A DNA stretch of 21,271 bases from Treponema sp. UBA1233 (lineage in GTDB: Bacteria > Spirochaetota > Spirochaetia > Treponematales > Treponemataceae): assembly GCA_002309305.1 (NCBI GenBank), contig DBWR01000033.1, positions 110,179 to 131,449 of the forward strand, read 5' to 3'. The notes beneath the pieces were generated by a model. The model ran no database searches. It was not told where the DNA came from and saw only the letters and a list, made by a program, of their open reading frames with translations. A program made the position numbers and the translations under genes. This document shows positions 9,397 through 14,629 of the stretch, one piece after another. How positions within the stretch are numbered: the stretch's first letter is position 1; every line of letters begins with the position of its first letter.

Positions 9397-9463
9397 CAAT
9401 TTCTTTTTCAGTTAACAATCAGCCAGATGAGAACACCGGCCAGCCACACACACCACATTTAAA

Positions 9464-9503
9464 GAGATTTCGTTTTCGCAACGAAGTTTCCAGCGGAAAT
9501 CTC
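9464..9503. terminator. nested inverted repeat, possible terminator of the marR transcript
   Basis: GAGATTTC (9464-9471) is perfectly complementary to GAAATCTC (9496-9503). An alternative hairpin TTCGTT/AACGAA (9469-9474 with 9480-9485) nests inside. Read on the minus strand the outer stem is followed by TTT, a weak U tract, just after the marR stop. It could equally be a small dispersed repeat. The rest of 9397-9523 shows no gene. Confidence 0.4.
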
Positions 9504-9523
9504 GAATCCGCGTGACAACCCAC

Positions 9524-9988
9524 TCAACTCAAATTGCTCTCCATTTTGATGATGGTTTTGATTGTCGTGTTGATGTCTTTTTCCGGGATTCCTTCAAACA
9601 TCTTTTGCATTATTTGGGCGGTTTTTTCGTTGTTTTTATCGCAGAATTTGAGGCAGGTGTTTGTTAGGACGATGCGCTGCTTTCGTTTGTCGGCCTTGTC
9701 TTCCTGGAACCTGATGAAGTTTTTCTTTTCAAGCTTGAGAAGAATCTGCTTTACGTTCTGGTGGGAACTTCCAAGAATGTCGGACAACTCGTTTATGGTC
9801 GGAGGCTCCCTGCATATGCTTATGCAAATGATTGCAAAGAACTGTTTCCAGCTTATTTCCTTTATGACATTGTCTGCCATTGTCTGAAAGCGGTTTTCAA
9901 ATGCACTCAGGAGGCCATGCAAAAAATAATTGGACGGAATTCCGGAGAAATCTACCTTGTCGCTTTTTATCACACTGTCGAGTTTCAT
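9524..9988 (-). CDS. MarR-family transcriptional regulator
   Basis: A 154-aa dimeric winged-helix regulator. An N-terminal dimerisation helix is followed by the DNA-binding helix-turn-helix at about residues 61-90 (EPPTINELSDILGSSHQNVK then QILLKLEKKNFI) and a wing with DKADKRKQRIVLT, the classic basic hairpin of MarR proteins, then C-terminal dimerisation helices. The start has a modest ribosome site (GGAAG, about 6 nt upstream) in the 14-nt gap after the flavodoxin gene, so the two are co-transcribed. In such operons the regulator usually represses its own promoter. The palindromes at 10558-10595 are the obvious candidate operators. The ligand cannot be read from the sequence. Confidence 0.9.
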   Translation of the reverse strand: MKLDSVIKSDKVDFSGIPSNYFLHGLLSAFENRFQTMADNVIKEISWKQFFAIICISICREPPTINELSDILGSSHQNVKQILLKLEKKNFIRFQEDKADKRKQRIVLTNTCLKFCDKNNEKTAQIMQKMFEGIPEKDINTTIKTIIKMESNLS

Positions 9989-10002
9989 TTTGCACTTCCA
10001 GC

Positions 10003-10533
10003 CTATTCCTTTCCTTCAAGATAAGAGACGATGGGATCCGTGTACTTTACGTCGGAAATATCGTAGCTGTGGTCTATGAGGTTTCCCACTTCCCTTTGCT
10101 TTTCATCCTTTGAATTCTTGAGTACCTTGACGAATGCCTTCATTGCAAGTCTTGAGGGGAGCTTCATCTTTTCATAGTTGATTCCACCCTGACAGTAAAA
10201 GCCCCTGACATATTGCTTTTGTTCATCGCTGAGCATGTCCCTTAGTGTTGCGTCAACATCCGGATTGTCACTTGGACTTCCACCAACGGCAACAACTGCG
10301 AGCCTCTTGTCTTTCAGAGTTGCAGCCCTGTCCAGAAACCAGTCCACCTTTACAACCTTTCCCGCCATGCACCATCCTGCATAAACTATGGAGTCATATC
10401 CTTCAAAAAAAGCTCGGTCCTTTTTCTGAACTTCCTTAAGGTCAAAAATGTCCCCGCTTGTCCTCTCTGCAATCCACTGTGCATAACGTTTTGTAAAACC
10501 TGTCTGTGACGTGTAAATGACTAAAGCCTTCAT
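10003..10533 (-). CDS. flavodoxin-domain protein
   Basis: A 176-aa flavodoxin-fold protein predicted to bind FMN. The phosphate-binding loop is TSQTGFTKRYA (residues 8-18), followed by IVYAGWCMAGKVVKVDWFLD and the AVVAVGGSPSDN segment expected to contact the isoalloxazine ring. The family (flavodoxin_5-type, related in fold to HemG) includes quinone reductases and electron carriers; the exact partner is unknown. No heme gene is nearby, so a HemG assignment is not justified. The start is supported by AAAGGAG (GGAG at 10540-10543) six bases upstream. It is the first gene of an operon with the MarR regulator, whose predicted operators overlap this promoter. A redox or stress role is plausible. 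Confidence 0.85.
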   Translation of the reverse strand: MKALVIYTSQTGFTKRYAQWIAERTSGDIFDLKEVQKKDRAFFEGYDSIVYAGWCMAGKVVKVDWFLDRAATLKDKRLAVVAVGGSPSDNPDVDATLRDMLSDEQKQYVRGFYCQGGINYEKMKLPSRLAMKAFVKVLKNSKDEKQREVGNLIDHSYDISDVKYTDPIVSYLEGKE

Positions 10534-10557
10534 AATCTGCTCCTTTGATGAATATTG

Positions 10558-10610
10558 GGTAATACATTACCTATAACAATAAGGTAACATATTACATAAG
10601 ATTGTGTCAA
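10558..10610 (-). promoter_or_regulatory. flavodoxin-marR promoter with two palindromic operator candidates
   Basis: On the minus strand a perfect -35 box TTGACA lies at 10605-10610; the -10 is weak (TACCTT/TTACCT at 17-18 bp). Two related palindromes follow: GTAA-CATA-TTAC at 10584-10595, in the -10 region, and perfect GGTAAT-AC-ATTACC at 10558-10571, around or just after the start site. Their centres are 25 bp apart. The layout suits repression by the downstream MarR protein. Confidence 0.6.
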
Positions 10611-10661
10611 TAGGCAGTAAGAAAAAAAATATCTTTTCACTTTCAGTTTTCAGTTAATATC

Positions 10662-10690
10662 TTGACGCCGTACAAAATACCAGTTAAAAT
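10662..10690 (+). promoter_or_regulatory. promoter of the 164-aa membrane protein gene
   Basis: TTGACG (10662-10667) and TAAAAT (10685-10690) with a 17-bp spacer. The expected start is near 10697, leaving a leader of about 15 nt that holds GGAG at 10702-10705 before the ATG at 10712. Confidence 0.6.
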
Positions 10691-10711
10691 TTCATTTAAT
10701 TGGAGTTGACA

Positions 10712-11206
10712 ATGGAAAAAGAAGTAGTTTTTTTGGCAAGTGAGGATGGAGATCTAAGCCTGGGCAAGCTGTTTGTTTTTGGACTGGATGTTCTATTTAC
10801 TATAGCTTCCTACCAATCTTGTAAAATACTTTCATTGGGAATAATCATTATATTTCCAATTTTCATCATCAGTTTGATTGTTTCGATTTGTTACATAGTT
10901 AAAACGCTTAGGGGCGACACTTTTGAGCTCCTGTCCTTCTTTTTGCTGCCGGTTTTAGTTGCATGCATAGTCAGTATTGGGGTGGGGGCTGCAAAATCAC
11001 GAAAAATAGAAAAAAATCTTCTGGAAGCACAAAGATATGTTGAGGACTATTATAAGCTGAGTGGCTCATTCCCGCTTAATGACGATCCATATCTTAAGGA
11101 ACTGGATGCAGACATCTTTGGCGGAGAGTATTACTACGAGCTTCATGCAAATGGCGCAAGGATAAGACGCGGTGATGACAAGGTATATTTTTACCCCAGA
11201 CCATAA
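10712..11206 (+). CDS. hypothetical three-helix membrane protein
   Basis: A 164-aa protein, not recognised. The ATG at 10712 is chosen because GGAG sits 6 nt upstream; a TTG at 10700 would extend it by 4 residues but lies on that ribosome site. Three hydrophobic segments are predicted at about residues 15-33, 38-62 and 72-92. A soluble tail of about 65 residues follows, opening with a charged helix (AKSRKIEKNLLEAQRYVEDY) and ending in a Tyr-rich beta segment (GGEYYYELHANG, KVYFYPRP). The tail vaguely recalls the globular part of pseudopilins (helix, then a G-S-F-P turn), but no prepilin leader is present. It is a single gene with its own promoter, divergent from the flavodoxin operon. Function unknown. 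Confidence 0.7.
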   Translation: MEKEVVFLASEDGDLSLGKLFVFGLDVLFTIASYQSCKILSLGIIIIFPIFIISLIVSICYIVKTLRGDTFELLSFFLLPVLVACIVSIGVGAAKSRKIEKNLLEAQRYVEDYYKLSGSFPLNDDPYLKELDADIFGGEYYYELHANGARIRRGDDKVYFYPRP

Positions 11207-11335
11207 AAAAATATCTCCTGTCAATTCTCTACACGAAAACATAAAAAAATCAAAAATTCCTCCCAATAATTGTCAAAAACCATGGGGGTCGTTACCAATT
11301 ATATAGTATAGGCATTTGCAATCAATGGCGGTCTT

Positions 11336-11392
11336 GCCTCCAGAATTCGACCGTTCTGAGAAATCAGGAAGGATTACGTAAGACTAGGAGGC
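11336..11392 (+). promoter_or_regulatory. 5' leader able to hide the ribosome site of the small peptide gene
   Basis: GCCTCC (11336-11341) is exactly complementary to GGAGGC (11387-11392), which contains most of the Shine-Dalgarno sequence. Between them is a small hairpin CTGA-GAAA-TCAG. A separate segment ATGGCGG (11325-11331) is complementary to CCGCCAT (11511-11517) after the stop codon, giving a possible 5'-3' contact. A -10-like TATAGT lies at 11302-11307, without a clear -35. Confidence 0.45.
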
Positions 11393-11398
11393 TGCTAT

Positions 11399-11509
11399 AT
11401 GAATGAATATGAAATTTTGGATTTGCTTTTTACAGCGATTCAACTTTTCATTGACATTATTACGCGCCTTTCCACTAAAAAGAGGAAGAAACGTAAGAAA
11501 AGAAAATAG
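11399..11509 (+). CDS. 36-aa hydrophobic peptide with polybasic tail, type I toxin-like
   Basis: A short ORF in what otherwise looks like an empty stretch. The ribosome site is perfect (AGGAGG at 11386-11391, 7-nt spacing). The peptide begins MNEYEILDLLFTAIQLFIDI, continues ITRLSTKK and ends in KRKKRKKRK. It therefore has an acidic N terminus, a single hydrophobic helix of about 16-18 residues, and ten Lys/Arg in the last eleven positions. This layout resembles short membrane-active peptides of type I toxin-antitoxin systems, in particular Fst-like and holin-like toxin families (Y-E near the start, one helix, Lys-rich tail). The context agrees: the SD can be sequestered, a 7-bp stem begins at the stop codon, and an opposing promoter reads toward the 3' end. 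Toxicity and family membership are inferred, not shown; a leader or small membrane peptide is the alternative. Confidence 0.65.
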   Translation: MNEYEILDLLFTAIQLFIDIITRLSTKKRKKRKKRK

Positions 11510-11538
11510 CCCGCCATAGTGTTACAGCACCGGCGGGC
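11509..11538. terminator. hairpin at the peptide stop codon, terminator in the antisense direction
   Basis: GCCCGCC (11509-11515) pairs perfectly with GGCGGGC (11532-11538), with an inner GTG/CAC pairing (11519-11521 with 11528-11530). The stem begins at the last base of the TAG stop. The U-rich tract lies on the minus-strand exit side; on the plus strand no T run follows, so sense termination here would be weak. Confidence 0.6.
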
Positions 11539-11563
11539 GTATAGCCAAGTTATCTTGGCACGC
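11537..11563. repeat. second hairpin of the small-peptide locus
   Basis: GCCAAG-TTAT-CTTGGC (11544-11559) is a perfect 6-bp stem with a 4-nt loop. It is extended by GCGT (11537-11540) with ACGC (11560-11563) around a 3-nt bulge, and shares its first two bases with the preceding stem, so the two hairpins form a tight pair in either transcript. Confidence 0.65.
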
Positions 11564-11604
11564 AAATATGGGGCAAGACGCTAGATTGCGAATGCCTTTA
11601 TTTA

Positions 11605-11633
11605 AATATAAATCAATGATGCATAAAAATCAA
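11605..11633 (-). promoter_or_regulatory. antisense promoter facing the small peptide gene
   Basis: Minus-strand TTGATT (11628-11633) and TATATT (11605-11610), spacer exactly 17 bp (11611-11627). No protein gene follows on this strand before the terminator at 11509, which suggests it drives a small RNA. Confidence 0.55.
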
Positions 11634-11668
11634 GTAGTTATTACAATTAATTCCTCACTTTTCAACTT

Positions 11669-12151
11669 TCAGTTTACGGTGATGCTTATGGTTTTTGTTT
11701 CGCTGCGGTTGCCCTGCCAGTCGGTGAGCCATACATTGGCCTTCCATTTGCCTTTTTCCTTTGGCTCAAGGGGAGTGCTGAAGACAAAGGTTTCCTGATA
11801 CTGATAGTCGAATGTAGTGGTGACGGGGGCCTGGGCTTTTCCGTTGATTTCCATCTGGACGGTAAGGCTCTTTATGTCCCAGTCAGGGTCCTTGATTTTT
11901 GTGTTAAGGACGGCGGGTTTGCCGGTTTTTATCGATTTGATGTTGGGGTTGGTGGCAGTTCCAAGTTCTTCCGCAAAAAAGAGTTCGACAATCTGGGGTG
12001 TGCGGCCTATTCCGGTGTAGTATTCCCCCATATCAGAAGATTTTGAAGAAGTGTTTTTGGCTGATTTTTGTGAAGACATGCAGGACATGAGAAAAACTGC
12101 GGGCAGGATGAGGAGTACGGCTTTTAGTGCATTCAATTTAGTCTTCGTCAT
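11669..12151 (-). CDS. small putative lipoprotein, function unknown
   Basis: About 160 aa. The N terminus has a basic start (MTKTKLNALK), a hydrophobic stretch (AVLLILPAVFLM) and a lipobox ending LMSC, so it is likely lipidated and tethered in the envelope. The rest, after a Ser/Lys-rich spacer, is predicted all beta: PAVLNTKIKDPDWDIKSLTV, WKANVWLTDWQGN and TKTISITVN resemble strands of an immunoglobulin- or Big-like domain. A GTG at 12157 would add two residues. The promoter (TTGATT, 18 bp, TGTAAT with the -10 at 12163-12168) predicts a start near 12155-12156, so the ATG at 12151 is preferred and the leader is almost nil. No clear SD. It is a single gene; no family recognised. Confidence 0.75.
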   Translation of the reverse strand: MTKTKLNALKAVLLILPAVFLMSCMSSQKSAKNTSSKSSDMGEYYTGIGRTPQIVELFFAEELGTATNPNIKSIKTGKPAVLNTKIKDPDWDIKSLTVQMEINGKAQAPVTTTFDYQYQETFVFSTPLEPKEKGKWKANVWLTDWQGNRSETKTISITVN

Positions 12152-12212
12152 ATCCACAATAAATTACAGCAGATAAATGAAAAAAAATCAATAATGAAAC
12201 ATCTTGAAACAT

Positions 12213-12249
12213 AAAAAAATCCCGCCACATCACAAGGACGGACGGGATT
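12213..12249 (-). terminator. Rho-independent terminator of the cstA transcript
   Basis: On the minus strand a stem AATCCCG/CGGGATT (12243-12249 with 12218-12224) is followed by a run of seven T (complement of 12213-12219, partly in the stem). It lies about 22 bp after the cstA stop codon, in the right orientation. Confidence 0.8.
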
Positions 12250-12253
12250 ATGT

Positions 12254-12273
12254 TAAGCTAATGTATTAGCTTA
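12254..12273. repeat. 20-bp palindrome over the cstA stop codon
   Basis: TAAGCTAAT-GT-ATTAGCTTA is a perfect 9-bp inverted repeat whose right end is the stop codon (12271-12273). It may add an mRNA 3' hairpin just before the terminator or be a protein-binding site. Confidence 0.6.
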
Positions 12274-13965
12274 TTTTGCCTTTTTTCCCTGCTTGCTGAA
12301 AGTCTTGATTCCTTCGATTACGAGGATGACTGCAAGGATTACCATTGCTACGGCAAAGACAAGCTGGAACCAGTCGCCCCATGGAGCACCTGCTGCAACT
12401 GCCTGAACCTTTGCGATGATTGTCTTTACAAGGAATGTAAGTGTTGCTGCGAGCATGAAGATTGTCGGGATGAAGAACATCTTGTTGTTCTTTCCAACTT
12501 CACCGAGCCATGCTGCAACTGCCATCAATGCGATACCTGCGAGGAGCTGGTTTGCTGCACCGAAGAGACCCCAGATCTGAGACAGTGAGAGTCCACCGAG
12601 GATACAGCCGATTACAACCATCAGTGTTGTACCGAACAGAGGATGTGCAAGAAGCTTGCGGGCACCCTTTGCTTCCTTCCATGTCTTTTCGCTGTCCTTG
12701 AGGAAGAGCTCAGAGAACATGAAGCGGCTCAAGCGTGTACCTGTATCAAGTGATGTAAGTGCGAATACAGAAACTGCCAGTGTAAGGAGTGCGCTGATTG
12801 TGTTGTAGATTGGAGTTCCTTCTGCACCGAACATTGTAGCGATACCTGCACCGAATGCTGCAGATGGTGAACCGAATTTACCTTCGCTCCACTTGCTGTA
12901 AACCATACCGACAGCAATCAAAGAAATGATGCCGAGTGCTGATTCAATAAGCATTGAGCCGTAACCGATTGCCTTGGCGTTCTTTTCGTTGTCAAGCTGC
13001 TTTGAAGAAGTTCCTGTAGAAATCAATGAGTGGAAGCCAGAACATGCACCACAAGCTACTGTAATGAACAGAGTCGGGAAGAGTGTGCTGAGCTTGCCTG
13101 AGTTGAATGCAGGAATTGTGAATGTTGCGCTCTTAGTGAATGCTGAGATGATGATACCAACGACAGCAACTGCCATCATGCCGTAAAGAAGGAATGATGA
13201 GAGGTAATCGCGTGGCTGAAGCATGATCCATACAGGAATCAAAGATGCAACTGCGATGTATACACCGATGAGGATGATCCATGTATTGCGGTTAAGTGCA
13301 AGACCGAACTTGAGGCCTACAACGATTGAAACTGCGATTCCTGCAATACCGATGATAGTAGCCGGAAGAGTCTTAAGTCCGCACTTGTTTGTGAGGATTC
13401 CGTAGATGACCGCAAGGACGATGAACAGAACAGAAATGAGTGCTGTTGTCTGGTTGTTGGTTGGGTTTGTTACAAATCCCATCTTGGCACCTTCAGCAGT
13501 AAAGAAAGTACCTGCAACAACGTTTACGAAAGATGCGATAACCAGGATCAAAACCAAAAGGGCAAAGATGATGAAAAGCTTTTTAGCTGTCTTGCCCATT
13601 GAAGACTTGATGATTTCTCCTACTGATTTACCGCCGTTTCTTACAGAAGCGAACAGTGAACCGAAGTCCTGAAGTCCTCCGAAGAAGATACCTCCAATAA
13701 CACACCACAGGAATACAGGAATCCATCCGAAAGCGGCTGCCTGAATAGGACCGTTGATTGGACCGGCACCTGCAATTGATGAAAAGTGGTGTCCCATGAG
13801 AACCGCCGGTTTTGCGGCAACATAGTCAACTCCGTCCTTCATTTCTTTGGCCGGTGTTGTCCTTTTGGGGTCGATTCCCCACTGTTTTGCAAGCCATGAG
13901 CCGTAGAAAACATAGCCCAGGAAAAGCAAAGCAATTGCAGCAAGAATAATAAGTAATGCTGTCAT
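12271..13965 (-). CDS. cstA: CstA-family carbon starvation transporter
   Basis: A polytopic inner-membrane protein of the CstA family, whose studied members import peptides or pyruvate. The family signature GHHFSSIAGAGPINGP lies at residues 58-73, followed by GGLQDFGSLFASVRNGGKSVGEI and, later, the conserved GACSGFHSLISTGTSSKQL segment. Roughly 14-16 hydrophobic helices are visible. At 564 aa it matches the shorter CstA type rather than the ~700-aa E. coli protein. The start at 13965 is chosen because GGAGGAG (13972-13978) stands 6 nt upstream; the ATG at 13980 overlaps that site and would add 5 residues. It is preceded in the same transcript by a 160-aa unknown protein. Substrate (pyruvate, amino acids or peptides) cannot be decided from sequence. 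Confidence 0.92.
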   Translation of the reverse strand: MTALLIILAAIALLFLGYVFYGSWLAKQWGIDPKRTTPAKEMKDGVDYVAAKPAVLMGHHFSSIAGAGPINGPIQAAAFGWIPVFLWCVIGGIFFGGLQDFGSLFASVRNGGKSVGEIIKSSMGKTAKKLFIIFALLVLILVIASFVNVVAGTFFTAEGAKMGFVTNPTNNQTTALISVLFIVLAVIYGILTNKCGLKTLPATIIGIAGIAVSIVVGLKFGLALNRNTWIILIGVYIAVASLIPVWIMLQPRDYLSSFLLYGMMAVAVVGIIISAFTKSATFTIPAFNSGKLSTLFPTLFITVACGACSGFHSLISTGTSSKQLDNEKNAKAIGYGSMLIESALGIISLIAVGMVYSKWSEGKFGSPSAAFGAGIATMFGAEGTPIYNTISALLTLAVSVFALTSLDTGTRLSRFMFSELFLKDSEKTWKEAKGARKLLAHPLFGTTLMVVIGCILGGLSLSQIWGLFGAANQLLAGIALMAVAAWLGEVGKNNKMFFIPTIFMLAATLTFLVKTIIAKVQAVAAGAPWGDWFQLVFAVAMVILAVILVIEGIKTFSKQGKKAK

Positions 13966-13992
13966 TTTTTTCTCCTCCATAGAGAACTTATT

Positions 13993-14475
13993 TTATGCAA
14001 AGACTTTCTTCAGGTCCTTTCCCATGCGGTTGCATGCGAATCTTCCCGTAGAACAGTCATATGCTATTAGCCTGTAATGACTCCATCCCCAAAATGAAAA
14101 TCTATATGACTTGTAGTGCTTGAGCTTTTTTGCCGCCGTAAAGACGGATTCTCCAATTGAATCTGCGATGACGATCAGGATTACGTCTGAATTCCTGTGG
14201 TTGGAATTTGGCTGGACTCTGGAAATGCCTCGCTCCCATGCTATGGCATCCAGTTCAAAAAGCCTTTCCTGGGTAAGAGTGGATTCCTTTGCGAAAAAAA
14301 CGAACTCGTTGGAGTCTATGTCAGCGACGTGGGCCGCCTTGACAAGGAGATACTTTTCTGTGTGGGATTGGAAAACAGCCTCTGCGACAAAAGGAGGCTC
14401 AACATCATCAGTTTTGATGTTGTAATAGCCGCGGTAAGAATTCAAAACCTTCGTCAAAGCCTCATTGCTTTCCAT
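13993..14475 (-). CDS. conserved-looking cytoplasmic protein upstream of cstA
   Basis: A 160-aa soluble protein, no family recognised. It has no signal peptide or membrane segment. The composition suggests an alpha/beta domain: strands AEAVFQSHTEKYLLVKAA, EFVFFA and VILIVIADSI, a helix VFTAAKKLKHYK, and a Trp/Tyr-rich stretch RFSFWGWSHYRLIAYDCSTG. It sits 27 nt ahead of cstA and surely shares its transcript, so it may help regulate or assemble the transporter; this is inference only. A near-consensus promoter (TTGACG, 17 bp, TATAAT) puts the -10 just 7 nt before this ATG, so the mRNA would start at or within a base or two of the start codon (leaderless). No SD-supported later start was found. 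Confidence 0.75.
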   Translation of the reverse strand: MESNEALTKVLNSYRGYYNIKTDDVEPPFVAEAVFQSHTEKYLLVKAAHVADIDSNEFVFFAKESTLTQERLFELDAIAWERGISRVQPNSNHRNSDVILIVIADSIGESVFTAAKKLKHYKSYRFSFWGWSHYRLIAYDCSTGRFACNRMGKDLKKVFA

Positions 14476-14481
14476 AAATTC

Positions 14482-14510
14482 ATTATAAAACCAACGTGAA
14501 AAATCGTCAA
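14482..14510 (-). promoter_or_regulatory. strong promoter for the unknown gene-cstA operon
   Basis: Minus-strand TTGACG (14505-14510) and a perfect TATAAT (14482-14487), spacer 17 bp. The -35 lies inside the first copy of the 17-bp tandem repeat. The start codon at 14475 begins 7 nt after the -10, implying a leaderless or nearly leaderless message. Confidence 0.7.
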
Positions 14511-14536
14511 GTGTGCGATATCGTCAAGTGTGCGAT
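14503..14536. repeat. 17-bp perfect tandem duplication over the cstA-operon -35
   Basis: ATCGTCAAGTGTGCGAT occurs twice head to tail (14503-14519, 14520-14536). Each unit starts ATCG and ends CGAT, so the junction is palindromic. Each copy carries a TTGACG -35 box on the minus strand; only the proximal copy is correctly spaced from TATAAT. Confidence 0.8.
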
Positions 14537-14548
14537 AGATTGCTTGGT

Positions 14549-14595
14549 AATTATTGGTATAATTAAAACTGGCTAAAAATGTTGACAACTGGCTA
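14549..14595 (+). promoter_or_regulatory. operator-like repeats before the toxin-antitoxin operon
   Basis: An inverted repeat AATTAT-TGGT-ATAATT (14549-14564) is followed by two direct copies of AACTGGCTA (14567-14575 and 14587-14595) set 20 bp apart, about two helical turns. The second copy overlaps the end of the -35 box. Phd/YefM antitoxins typically bind such repeats to repress their own operon. Confidence 0.5.
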
Positions 14596-14610
14596 GATTG
14601 TCTGTATCAT
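14582..14610 (+). promoter_or_regulatory. promoter of the antitoxin-toxin operon
   Basis: Perfect TTGACA (14582-14587), 17-bp spacer, TATCAT (14605-14610). The expected start near 14617 falls in the AAAGGAGG ribosome site (14616-14623), six bases before the antitoxin ATG, so the leader is very short. Confidence 0.65.
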
Positions 14611-14629
14611 ATAATAAAGGAGGCTGATT

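Larger units (their letters stand above)
11310..11597. repeat. element bounded by imperfect inverted arms of about 30 bp
   Basis: The left arm (11310-11341) and right arm (11570-11597) are imperfect reverse complements. AGGCATTTGCAATC (11310-11323) matches the complement of 11584-11597 in 13 of 14 positions, and GTCTTGCC (11331-11338) matches the complement of 11572-11579 exactly. Between them lie the 36-codon ORF and its hairpins. Consequently the predicted sense and antisense RNAs begin with nearly the same sequence. The arms may be terminal repeats of a small mobile element or may let the two ends of a long sense transcript pair. No clear target duplication is seen. Confidence 0.6.
11500..11598 (-). 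ncRNA. predicted antisense RNA (antitoxin-like), about 100 nt
   Basis: On the minus strand a good promoter, TTGATT (11628-11633), 17 bp, TATATT (11605-11610), predicts a start near 11597-11598. The transcript would contain an extended hairpin at 11537-11563 and end at the GCCCGCC/GGCGGGC stem (11509-11538), which on this strand is followed by TATTTTCTTTTC, a plausible terminator tract. It carries no SD-preceded ORF. It overlaps the 3' end and 3' UTR of the small peptide gene, so it would be antisense to that mRNA. This matches the convergent RNA arrangement of par/Fst-type loci. No homology was checked. Confidence 0.5.

Noticed and set aside
10003..10533. HemG (protoporphyrinogen oxidase) assignment
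   Set aside because: Only the general flavodoxin fold is supported and no heme pathway gene is nearby.
13223..13672. Plus-strand open frames within cstA
   Set aside because: They are shadows of the opposite strand of a well-recognised gene, with no ribosome site and no family similarity.
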